Part shown: positions 1 through 5,411 of the stretch, one piece after another
How positions within the stretch are numbered: the stretch's first letter is position 1
Layout of the letters: each line of letters begins with the position of its first letter
Source of the DNA: JAAYAY01 sp964429355
GTDB lineage: Bacteria; Planctomycetota; Planctomycetia; Pirellulales; Thermoguttaceae
Direction: 5' to 3'
DNA: 5,603 nt
Assembly: GCA_964429355.1 (NCBI GenBank)
Contig: CAYSCH010000510.1
Coordinates: 1 to 5,603 of the forward strand
Translations under genes and position numbers: made by a program
Notes under the pieces: generated by a model
What the model was told of the DNA's origin: nothing
What the model saw: the letters and a program-made list of their open reading frames with translations, nothing else
Databases searched by the model: none

Positions 1-128
1 ATGAGTGTCCATCGGTACCGCCGAGCATTCTGCCCGCAAACCGCAACGATCGTCCGCCCCGCCGACATCGCGTGGTCCGCCGTGAAGAATCGGGCTCGAT
101 TCGCCAAAGGAACTCGACGTACTGTCAA
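1..128 (-). CDS. Possible 5' end of a divergent gene (TTG start), product unknown
   Basis: On the minus strand an open frame runs from a TTG at 128-126 to the window edge without a stop, giving 42 codons. The reason to list it is the ribosome binding site: the complement of 134-141 reads GGAGGAGG, five bases before the TTG, the best Shine-Dalgarno match in the window. The peptide begins MTVRRVPLANRARF; I recognise no family or motif in it, and an in-frame ATG also occurs at 68-66. Third-position GC is clearly lower than in the well-supported genes. The opposite strand and a second minus frame are also open here, so openness alone proves nothing. If real, it would be divergent from rpmG and share its upstream region. 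Speculative. Confidence 0.25.
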   Translation of the reverse strand, partial: MTVRRVPLANRARFFTADHAMSAGRTIVAVCGQNARRYRWTL

Positions 129-133
129 TTTAA

Positions 134-141
134 CCTCCTCC
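134..141 (-). promoter_or_regulatory. Strong Shine-Dalgarno-like sequence, minus strand
   Basis: The minus strand reads GGAGGAGG, followed after five bases (TTAAA) by TTG. This matches the anti-Shine-Dalgarno core of 16S rRNA at canonical spacing and is the main support for the divergent gene at 1-128. It could be a chance match. Confidence 0.3.
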
Positions 142-329
142 GGCTCAATGGACCAGTATTTTTCGGCCATTCGAGGGGGATTTGGGGACCATTGGGTCTG
201 TTTACATCCCTTTCCAGAAAAACCTGATAATTGCGCCACGGAGCTCGCCTCCCGATCCCCATACCGATCTAGCTATTTCGGGTGGTTTTGACATGCCACC
301 AACCTTCTCCCCGAAAACTTCTACCGGGA

Positions 330-357
330 TTTCCAAATCGTCCGCATTTGGTAGAAT
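330..357 (+). promoter_or_regulatory. Candidate sigma-70 promoter for rpmG
   Basis: TTTCCA (330-335, four of six matches to TTGACA) is separated by 16 bases from TAGAAT (352-357, five of six matches to TATAAT). It lies upstream of rpmG on the same strand and would give a 5' leader of roughly 120 bases. The -10 box overlaps the inverted repeat 343-348/355-360. Planctomycete promoters are often poor sigma-70 matches, so this is a guess from consensus only. Confidence 0.3.
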
Positions 358-360
358 GCG
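333..360 (+). repeat. Two overlapping, mutually exclusive inverted repeats
   Basis: CCAAAT (333-338) pairs perfectly with ATTTGG (346-351) across a 7-base loop. CGCATT (343-348) pairs perfectly with AATGCG (355-360) across a 6-base loop. The two share bases 346-348, so only one can form. GCATTTG also recurs directly (344-350 and 368-374), as does CGAAAT (359-364 and 376-381). The cluster could be a protein-binding operator around the candidate -10 box or a degenerate repeat. There is no T tract, so it is not a terminator. Confidence 0.45.
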
Positions 361-483
361 AAATTCGGCATTTGTCGAAATCCTATTGGTAACCTCCACA
401 GCACAAATCAGGCGGCTCTCCACTGTTCAAAAGAGTCGGCCTCTTGAAACTTGACGTGATCTGGCGACTCGGAGACTTCTCGC

Positions 484-654
484 ATGGCCAAAGGCGGAAA
501 AAAGAAGAAGGTTGAAACGGTTTTCCTCGTCTGCGACGATTGCGGCGAATACAACTACACCCTTCGGCGTAAGCCCGGCGGCGAGAAGCTCAAGCTCTCC
601 AAGTACTGCCCCCGCACTCGCCAGCACACGCTCCATTCCGAAAAGAAGAAGTAG
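484..654 (+). CDS. rpmG: 50S ribosomal protein bL33
   Basis: Encodes a 56-residue protein, the usual length of bL33, a small component of the large ribosomal subunit near the E site. Recognisable family signatures are ETVFLVCDDCG (11-21), YNYTLRRKPGGEKLKLSKY (23-41) and CPRTRQHTLH (42-51), with lysine-rich ends. Cysteines are C17, C20 and C42. The fourth position of a full zinc ribbon, where the second Cys of a CPxC motif would be, is Thr45. The protein is therefore neither a classic four-Cys form nor a Cys-free form. The ATG at 484 has GGAG at 471-474 nine bases upstream and gives the normal L33 N-terminus. It stands alone here: the next gene downstream on this strand is recJ, not secE, nusG or rplK. 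The second GGAxx start choice inside the ORF is not needed. Identification is secure. Confidence 0.95.
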   Translation: MAKGGKKKKVETVFLVCDDCGEYNYTLRRKPGGEKLKLSKYCPRTRQHTLHSEKKK

Positions 655-885
655 AGTAGTCAGCGTCTCTTTTCGACCACGCGACGTCGCCGTCCGATCC
701 TGTCCGCAAAGAGCCCTGACTTAACCTGGGACTCTCCCACGCGCCTGGGTGCGTTCGGTCGACAGCTCTGTCAGCGGTCGCAAAGAGCGCTTCCCGCGGG
801 CGAACATGGCTGGGTCGGCAATCGTTTTGGGATTGGCTCTTCAGCCATGGGCTGGTTCGGATGCAGGCCCCTGTGAGGTTCTCCC
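655..885. other. rpmG-recJ intergenic spacer with small hairpins
   Basis: No credible gene is present. The spacer contains a perfect 10-base palindrome GCGACGTCGC (681-690), a TGGGA/TCCCA hairpin (727-731 with 735-739, 3-base loop), and a GACAG/CTGTC repeat (761-765 with 768-772). None is followed by a T run, so no canonical intrinsic terminator for rpmG can be called. Closer to recJ there are two near-copies of a 14-15 base motif and alternative hairpins (805-860). I could not identify a good promoter for recJ. Confidence 0.4.
805..860 (+). repeat. Imperfect direct repeat and alternative stem-loops before recJ
   Basis: CATGGCTGGGTCGG (805-818) recurs as CATGGGCTGGTTCGG (846-860). In between, TGGCT (834-838) pairs with AGCCA (843-847) across CTTC, while CAGCC (842-846) can instead pair with GGCTG (850-854). 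The arm at 842-847 therefore has competing partners, ending 14 bases before the recJ ribosome binding site. A role in mRNA control is possible but unproven. Confidence 0.4.
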
Positions 886-2628
886 ATGCCGAAGCGATGG
901 CGAATTCATCCCCACGATGGCGACCACATCGCCCGCCTGCAGCAGACGGCCGGTGTATCGGCAGTCGTGGCTCAACTCCTCATCTGCCGCGGCATCCGCG
1001 ACGCCGGCGCCGCTCGCGAGTTCCTCGATCCCAAGCTCTCCAACCTTCGCGACCCCTGCCTCCTCCCTGATTGCAGCGCGGCCGCGGAGCGGTTGCATGA
1101 AGCCGTCCGCGCTGGCCGCCGGATCACCGTCTACGGCGACTACGATGTCGACGGCATGACGGGCACGGCCATTCTTCTGAAGTGCCTGCGACTGCTCGGT
1201 ACCGAGGCCAACTACTACGTCCCCAGCCGGATCGACGAAGGCTACGGCATGAACCACGAGGCCCTCCGCTCCCTGGCCCAGCGCGGTACCCAGGTCCTCG
1301 TCACCGTCGACTGCGGAATCACCAGCGTCGCTGAAGCCGAAACGGCCCGCGAGCTTGGCATCGACCTGATCGTCACCGACCACCATGAGCCGGCCGGCCG
1401 GCTGCCTCTGGCCCAGGCAATCGTGCATCCCAGCCTGCCCGGCCGCAACTACCCCTTTGCCGGACTGAGCGGATCGGGAGTCGCCCTCAAGCTGGCCTGG
1501 GCCCTCTGCCAGCAGGCGTCGGGCGCCAAACGCGTCAGTCCCCGAATGCGAGATTTCCTCGTCTCCGCAGTCGGCCTGGCCGCCATGGGAACCGTCGCCG
1601 ACGTCGTCCCCCTGGTCGACGAAAACCGGGTCCTGGTTCGCCACGGCCTGGTCAGCCTGAAGGACAAGCCGGGCCTGGGGCTCCAGGCCCTCATGCGGAT
1701 CACCGAGCTCGACTCCAAGCCCTTTCTCGACTCGGAAGACATCGGCTTCACCCTCGGCCCCCGACTCAATGCGGCCGGTCGACTGGGCCAGGCCCAACTG
1801 GCCATCGAACTGCTGGTCACCGATCGGGCCGACCGAGCCGAGGAGTTGGCCCGCTACATTCACGGGCTGAACGACAGCCGCCAGAAACTCGAACGCAGCA
1901 TCTACCTCGCCGCCAACAAGCAGGCCCAGGAACAGTTCAATCCCCAGGAAGATGCCGCTCTCGTCCTCGTCGACCGCGGCTGGCATCCCGGTGTGATCGG
2001 CATCGTCGCCGGCCGTCTGGCCGAAAAATATCACCGCCCCGTCGTGCTCATCGCCCAGGACCAGCTCGGAGTGAAACCCGGCACCGGTTCCGCACGGAGC
2101 GTACCCGGTTTCCATCTCCATGCTGCTTTGGCCCAGTGCAGCGACTATTTGATCGCCCACGGCGGCCATGCCGCCGCAGCCGGACTGACGATCGACGACC
2201 GCCAGGTCGAACAGTTTCGAAACGCCTTCTGCGAAGTTGCGGAACAGGAGATCACCGAAGAACTCCGCGTCGCCGAACTCAACATCGACGCCGAAGCCCC
2301 CTTGAGCGCGTTCACCCTGAAAGTCGTGGACCAGATCGAGCAACTCGGTCCCTTCGGCCAATCCAACTTGCGGCCGCTGCTGTGCGCCAGCGGCGTGTCC
2401 CTCGCCGAGCCGCCGCGAACGATCGGCTCGGGCGGAAATCATCTCGCCCTCAAGCTCACCCAGCACAACGTCACCCTCCGGGCCGTCGCCTTCGGCGGAG
2501 GTGAATGGGCCGACGAACTGGCCGGCGCCGGCGGACCGCTCGACGTCGCATTCCGCCCCGTCATCAACACCTTTCACGGACGGCGGAATGTAGAATTGCA
2601 TCTGGCTGATTGGCGAACCCGAACGTAG
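886..2628 (+). CDS. recJ: Single-stranded-DNA-specific 5'-3' exonuclease RecJ
   Basis: A complete 580-residue RecJ, close to the E. coli length. RecJ degrades single-stranded DNA 5' to 3' in the cytoplasm, in RecF-pathway recombination, mismatch repair and base-excision repair. The DHH phosphoesterase domain shows GDYDVDG (84-90), VDCGI (141-145, D142), TDHHE (164-168) and MGTVADVVPL (234-243, D239), the metal-binding Asp/His set. The DHHA1 domain shows GWHPGVIGIVAGRLAEK (365-381), GSARS (401-405) and GGHAAAAG (426-433). A C-terminal OB-fold-like region begins near 460 and includes LGPFGQSN (487-494) and the terminal strand pattern FRPVINTFHGRRNVELHLADW. All expected motifs are intact. ATG 886 is preceded by GAGG (875-878, seven-base spacing) and an in-frame TGA at 874-876, which rules out an upstream start. 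The next gene begins 16 bases downstream, suggesting co-transcription. Confidence 0.97.
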   Translation: MPKRWRIHPHDGDHIARLQQTAGVSAVVAQLLICRGIRDAGAAREFLDPKLSNLRDPCLLPDCSAAAERLHEAVRAGRRITVYGDYDVDGMTGTAILLKCLRLLGTEANYYVPSRIDEGYGMNHEALRSLAQRGTQVLVTVDCGITSVAEAETARELGIDLIVTDHHEPAGRLPLAQAIVHPSLPGRNYPFAGLSGSGVALKLAWALCQQASGAKRVSPRMRDFLVSAVGLAAMGTVADVVPLVDENRVLVRHGLVSLKDKPGLGLQALMRITELDSKPFLDSEDIGFTLGPRLNAAGRLGQAQLAIELLVTDRADRAEELARYIHGLNDSRQKLERSIYLAANKQAQEQFNPQEDAALVLVDRGWHPGVIGIVAGRLAEKYHRPVVLIAQDQLGVKPGTGSARSVPGFHLHAALAQCSDYLIAHGGHAAAAGLTIDDRQVEQFRNAFCEVAEQEITEELRVAELNIDAEAPLSAFTLKVVDQIEQLGPFGQSNLRPLLCASGVSLAEPPRTIGSGGNHLALKLTQHNVTLRAVAFGGGEWADELAGAGGPLDVAFRPVINTFHGRRNVELHLADWRTRT

Positions 2629-2644
2629 TTAGGAGCCCCTCGCG

Positions 2645-3034
2645 ATGAACTGCTGGAACTGCCTCAAGAAACTTCCCAAAGGCGCGAAGGCCTGCCCCTT
2701 CTGCGAAGCGGCCGTTGACGACGAACCCTCTCCCGATGAAATCGAAGCCGTCAAGCACATCCTCGACCAGATGCCTGCCGACGTGCTTGGCGATCTCGAA
2801 GCCTTGGTGGCCGATAGCGGCTCGGCCGACGACTTCGTGAACCGGATCTTCGTGGGCGACTGCCCCAAGTGCAACAGCTCCGAGACCGGCGACTGCGAAA
2901 ACGACCCTGAAATCGACAACCTCCTCGTCGGCCGCTGCTACCAGTGCGGCCACCTCTGGTGCACCGAATGCGAAAGGCCCCTCGATCCCAAATCCCCGGA
3001 CTGCACCTGCTGGGACGAAGAGGTTGAGTTCTAA
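2645..3034 (+). CDS. Small Cys-rich zinc-ribbon protein downstream of recJ
   Basis: A 129-residue acidic protein with 13 cysteines and no signal peptide or membrane segment, so probably cytoplasmic. The N-terminal module C3-x2-C6-x10-C17-x2-C20 is a textbook zinc ribbon. A helical, Asp/Glu-rich linker spans about 28-70. The C-terminal cluster is C73-x2-C76, C84, then C98-x2-C101-x4-C106-x2-C109, and C120-x-C122, enough ligands for two more zinc sites. The C98-C109 spacing is that of RING/IBR treble-clef modules, but the usual His is absent. Function is unknown; binding of nucleic acid or protein would be typical for such folds. The ATG has AGGAG at 2631-2635 nine bases upstream and lies 16 bases after recJ, so the two are likely one transcript. 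Coding is well supported by codon use and by the paired cysteines; the role is not. Confidence 0.88.
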   Translation: MNCWNCLKKLPKGAKACPFCEAAVDDEPSPDEIEAVKHILDQMPADVLGDLEALVADSGSADDFVNRIFVGDCPKCNSSETGDCENDPEIDNLLVGRCYQCGHLWCTECERPLDPKSPDCTCWDEEVEF

Positions 3035-3160
3035 ATGGCCTTGCGTGATTCGCAGAAAGGTAGCCAACACGAAGATAGCCGCGTGGGCTTGCCCCGCGCT
3101 CGGGTTGTCCCTGCCTTGCGTACAAATCCTGTCGCCCCCTCCCGCTGCCGAGGCCCCGCC
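3035..3160. other. Spacer with 9-base direct repeats before the hydrolase gene
   Basis: The frame of the downstream hydrolase stays open back to an ATG at 3035 that abuts the preceding TAA, but this stretch looks non-coding (see the hydrolase entry). GCCTTGCGT occurs at 3038-3046 and again at 3113-3121. Between them GCGTGGGC (3081-3088) can fold against GCCCCGCGC (3091-3099) with one bulge. The arrangement could be a small interspersed element or simple chance. I see no terminator T run. Confidence 0.35.
3150..3153 (+). promoter_or_regulatory. Ribosome binding site that sets the hydrolase start
   Basis: GAGG lies seven bases before ATG 3161. Together with the signal peptide that begins exactly at this ATG, it favours 3161 over the in-frame ATG at 3035. 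Confidence 0.65.
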
Positions 3161-5230
3161 ATGAAGACCGGCCCGATATCCGCCCTCTGCTCGCTCCTGG
3201 CGGTTCTCACGGCGGTTTGCCCGTCTACGGCGGACGCCGCCGAACCGGCCGAAGATCTGTCCGTTCTCACTCGAGAGGCCGGCGGCACCGCTCCCGGCGA
3301 GTTGCTCCATGCCTGCCTCATGGAAAAGGTCCACGCTGCGACAGACCGCCGCGACGCCGAATTCGAAAAACTCCAGACCCCCGACCAGATCGCCGCCTAC
3401 CAGCAGCGGATGCGCCAGTTCTTCCTCGACCAGATCGGCGGGCTCCCCGAACGCACGCCGCTGAACGCCCAGGTCACCGGCAGCGAGCAGCGTGACGGCT
3501 ACCGCGTCGAGAAGGTCATTTTCGAAAGCCAGCCCAAACACTTCGTCACCGCCATCCTCTATCTCCCCGAAGGCCACCCCCCCTTCCCCGGCGTGCTCGT
3601 ACCCTGCGGCCACAGTGCCAACGGCAAAGCCCGCGACCTCTACCAACGGGCGCCCATCCTCGTCGCCAAGAGCGGCATGGCCGCCCTCTGCTTCGATCCC
3701 ATCGATCAGGGCGAACGGCACCAGCTCCTCGATGCGGCTGGCAAACCGATCATCACCGCCAGCACCATGGGGCACAACATGGCCGGCGTCGGCGCCACTC
3801 TCCTCGGACGCAACACGGCCACCTACCGAATCTGGGACGGCATCCGGGCCATCGACTATCTCTGCAGCCGCCCCGAGATCGATCCCGATCGAATCGGCTG
3901 CACCGGTATCTCCGGCGGCGGCACCATGACCAGCTACCTCATGGCCCTCGACGACCGCATCCGGGCCGCCGCGCCGGGCTGCTACCTCACCAGTTTTCGC
4001 CGGCTCCTCGACACGATCGGTCCCCAGGATGCCGAACAGACCATCTTCGGCCAGGTCGCCTTTGGGCTCGACCACGCCGACTATGTGCTCATGCGGGCGG
4101 CAAAACCCACCCTCATGATGACCGCCACCAGCGACTACTTCGACATCACCGGAGCCTGGAGCAGTTTCCGCCAGGCCAAACGCTGCTACGGATACCTGGG
4201 CTATCCCGAACGGGTCGACATGGTCGAGGTGGCCGGCGATCACGGCTTTCCTCCCCCCATGCGCATCGCCGCCGCACGCTGGATGCGCCGCTGGCTCCTC
4301 CACATCGACGATGCCGTCACCGAAAGCGACTTCCCCGTTGCCAAAGATGAAGACGTCTGGTGCACGCCCCGCGGCGAAGTCATGCTCCTGGACGGCGCCC
4401 GCAGCGTCTACGATTTGAACATGGAACTCGACTCCCGCCTCGCCCAGGACCGGCTCCGCTTCTGGCAGCAAACCGACAAGTCCAAAGCCCTGGCCGAGGT
4501 CCGTCGCATCAGCGGGATCCGCCAACTGGCCGACCTGCCTAATCCGCATGTCACCCAGGTCGGCCAGATCCAACGCAACGGATACCGCATCGACAAAATC
4601 GTCTTGCAACCCGAATCGGCCGTCCCCCTCCCTGCCCTGCTCTTTGTCCCGGATGCTCCGGCGAAAGACGCCTGCCTTTACGTCCATGCCGACGGCAAAC
4701 AGGCCCACGCCGCCCCCGACGGCCCGATCGAAAACCTCGTCAGGCAGGGCCGCACCGTCCTTGCCCCCGACCTGTCCGGCATCGGCGAAACAACACCCAC
4801 CGGCAAGCACTCCTACGGCAGCTATCTGCCCCCCGACTGGCGAGAGGCCACCCTCGCCTACCTCCTCGGTACCTCGCTCCTGGGCCTGCGGGCGGAAGAG
4901 ATCCTTCTCTGCGCCCGTTACCTATCCACGGCCCAGTCCGGCACGGCCGCTGGCCCGGTCCATCTTGTGAGTGTTGGTCGCACCGGCCCGGCTGCCCTCC
5001 ACGCCGCCGCCCTCGAGTCGCAGCTCTTCGCCTCCGTAACCCTCTCCAGCAGCCTCGTCTCCTGGTCCAACGTTGTCCACACCCCGCAGTCCAAGAACCA
5101 GTTCGTCAACCTCGTTCACGGCGCCCTTCGTGTTTACGACCTGCCGGACCTGGCAGCCACCTTCCCCGCCGACAAGCTCACCATCCTCGACCCGCTGAAT
5201 GCGGCCGAAGAACCGGTGACTGACAGATAG
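3161..5230 (+). CDS. Secreted tandem-domain alpha/beta hydrolase (acetyl xylan esterase-like)
   Basis: A 689-residue protein with an N-terminal Sec signal peptide: MKTG, a hydrophobic core at about 5-20, and an Ala-rich cleavage site near ADA-AE (24-28). C20 is not in a good lipobox. Domain 1 (about 105-385) is an alpha/beta hydrolase with a GISGG nucleophile elbow (S251), candidate acid D325 or D328 in TSDYFDI, and H361 in AGDHGF. This is the triad layout of acetyl xylan esterase/dienelactone hydrolase-type enzymes. Domain 2 (about 465-689) repeats the fold: QRNGYRIDKI (471-480) mirrors QRDGYRVEKV (110-119), and PDLSGIGE (536-543) mirrors DPIDQGE (179-185). At its nucleophile elbow, however, it reads VGRTG with Arg607 in place of Ser, and it ends before a catalytic His, so it is probably inactive. 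Exact substrate is unknown; esters of polysaccharides are an inference. An ATG at 3035 would add 42 residues ahead of the signal peptide and is rejected. Confidence 0.88.
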   Translation: MKTGPISALCSLLAVLTAVCPSTADAAEPAEDLSVLTREAGGTAPGELLHACLMEKVHAATDRRDAEFEKLQTPDQIAAYQQRMRQFFLDQIGGLPERTPLNAQVTGSEQRDGYRVEKVIFESQPKHFVTAILYLPEGHPPFPGVLVPCGHSANGKARDLYQRAPILVAKSGMAALCFDPIDQGERHQLLDAAGKPIITASTMGHNMAGVGATLLGRNTATYRIWDGIRAIDYLCSRPEIDPDRIGCTGISGGGTMTSYLMALDDRIRAAAPGCYLTSFRRLLDTIGPQDAEQTIFGQVAFGLDHADYVLMRAAKPTLMMTATSDYFDITGAWSSFRQAKRCYGYLGYPERVDMVEVAGDHGFPPPMRIAAARWMRRWLLHIDDAVTESDFPVAKDEDVWCTPRGEVMLLDGARSVYDLNMELDSRLAQDRLRFWQQTDKSKALAEVRRISGIRQLADLPNPHVTQVGQIQRNGYRIDKIVLQPESAVPLPALLFVPDAPAKDACLYVHADGKQAHAAPDGPIENLVRQGRTVLAPDLSGIGETTPTGKHSYGSYLPPDWREATLAYLLGTSLLGLRAEEILLCARYLSTAQSGTAAGPVHLVSVGRTGPAALHAAALESQLFASVTLSSSLVSWSNVVHTPQSKNQFVNLVHGALRVYDLPDLAATFPADKLTILDPLNAAEEPVTDR

Positions 5231-5259
5231 AATTCAGCGTTTCTTCGCAGACGCGGAGA

Positions 5260-5319
5260 GACGGTCACGATGGGGCGGCAAATTGGCATGGCTGGTATAA
5301 TTCCCTGCCCGCGACCGTC
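5260..5319 (+). repeat. Imperfect palindrome enclosing a promoter
   Basis: GACGGTCACG (5260-5269) pairs with CGCGACCGTC (5310-5319) at nine of ten positions. Inside, GGCA (5277-5280) can pair with TGCC (5306-5309) and AATT (5281-5284) with AATT (5299-5302). The extended -10 box at 5293-5301 lies in the interior. It could be an operator, a small palindromic element or chance; the outer ten-base arms are the strongest part. Confidence 0.45.
5293..5301 (+). promoter_or_regulatory. Extended -10 promoter for the DinB-like gene
   Basis: TGGTATAAT is a perfect TGn-TATAAT extended -10 element. No good -35 box lies 16-18 bases upstream (the sequence there is G-rich), which is acceptable for extended -10 promoters. 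It would start transcription about 100 bases before the GTG start at 5412. TTGGCA (5283-5288) is too close to serve as a -35 box, and the -24/-12 spacing needed for sigma-54 is not met. Confidence 0.4.
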
Positions 5320-5396
5320 CGCACACGACGCCGTACTGGCACCTAAGCAATTATTGGTCGTGCACGTCTTTGCCCTTCCGGAATCCCATATTCTGT

Positions 5397-5401
5397 AAAG
5401 G
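5397..5401 (+). promoter_or_regulatory. Ribosome binding site that sets the GTG start at 5412
   Basis: AAAGG lies ten bases before GTG 5412. No ATG precedes the conserved region in this frame, so this site supports the GTG as the start. Confidence 0.5.
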
Positions 5402-5411
5402 TCCCTCCGAA

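Larger units (their letters stand above)
129..483. other. Intergenic and leader region upstream of rpmG
   Basis: No convincing gene lies in these 355 bases. Short open frames exist on both strands, but they overlap one another, resemble nothing I know, and sit in sequence that is more AT-rich than the flanking genes. Contents: a GGTGG/CCACC inverted repeat (281-285 with 296-300) enclosing TTGACA (288-293) that has no matching -10 box; a candidate sigma-70 promoter at 330-357; and a cluster of overlapping inverted and direct repeats at 333-381. I found no tRNA: no T-loop GTTCGA motif with flanking stems is present. The region most likely supplies the promoter and 5' leader of rpmG. Confidence 0.5.

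Noticed and set aside
87..102. GAATCG/CGATTC hairpin with a 4-base loop
   Set aside because: The stem is only six base pairs with no following T run on either strand, so it is not a terminator; it may be chance.
1..291. 96-codon plus-strand frame at the window start
   Set aside because: No recognised family, no visible ribosome binding site because the window begins at the ATG, and it runs into AT-rich intergenic sequence.
288..293. Perfect TTGACA as a -35 box
   Set aside because: No -10-like hexamer lies 15-19 bases downstream; the sequence there is CCGAAAAC-like.
202..423. 73-codon minus-strand frame upstream of rpmG
   Set aside because: It overlaps another open frame, shows no motif or good start signal, and covers the likely rpmG promoter.
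681..690. GCGACGTCGC perfect palindrome after rpmG
   Set aside because: It is short and GC-rich, without a loop or T tract. Such palindromes are expected by chance at this composition and no regulator can be named.
749..1159. 136-codon plus-strand frame overlapping the recJ start
   Set aside because: It overlaps recJ out of frame and its composition is a shifted reading of the recJ codons.
841..2601. 586-codon minus-strand open frame opposite recJ
   Set aside because: It lies wholly antisense to a complete RecJ with all motifs. Long antisense frames without stops are expected in GC-rich genes with C/G-ending codons, and the translation is low-complexity Gly/Ala/Asp/Val with no known domain.
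3035..3160. N-terminal extension of the hydrolase from ATG 3035
   Set aside because: It would place 42 charged, unremarkable residues before a clear signal peptide, whereas ATG 3161 has its own GAGG and starts the signal peptide exactly.
2564..4810. 748-codon minus-strand open frame opposite the zinc protein and hydrolase
   Set aside because: It is antisense to two well-supported genes, Gly/Ala/Val/Asp-rich, and without recognisable motifs; the same codon-bias artefact.
5283..5301. Sigma-54 promoter (TTGGCA and GGTATAA)
   Set aside because: The GG and GC dinucleotides at the required -24/-12 spacing are not both present; the extended -10 reading is better.
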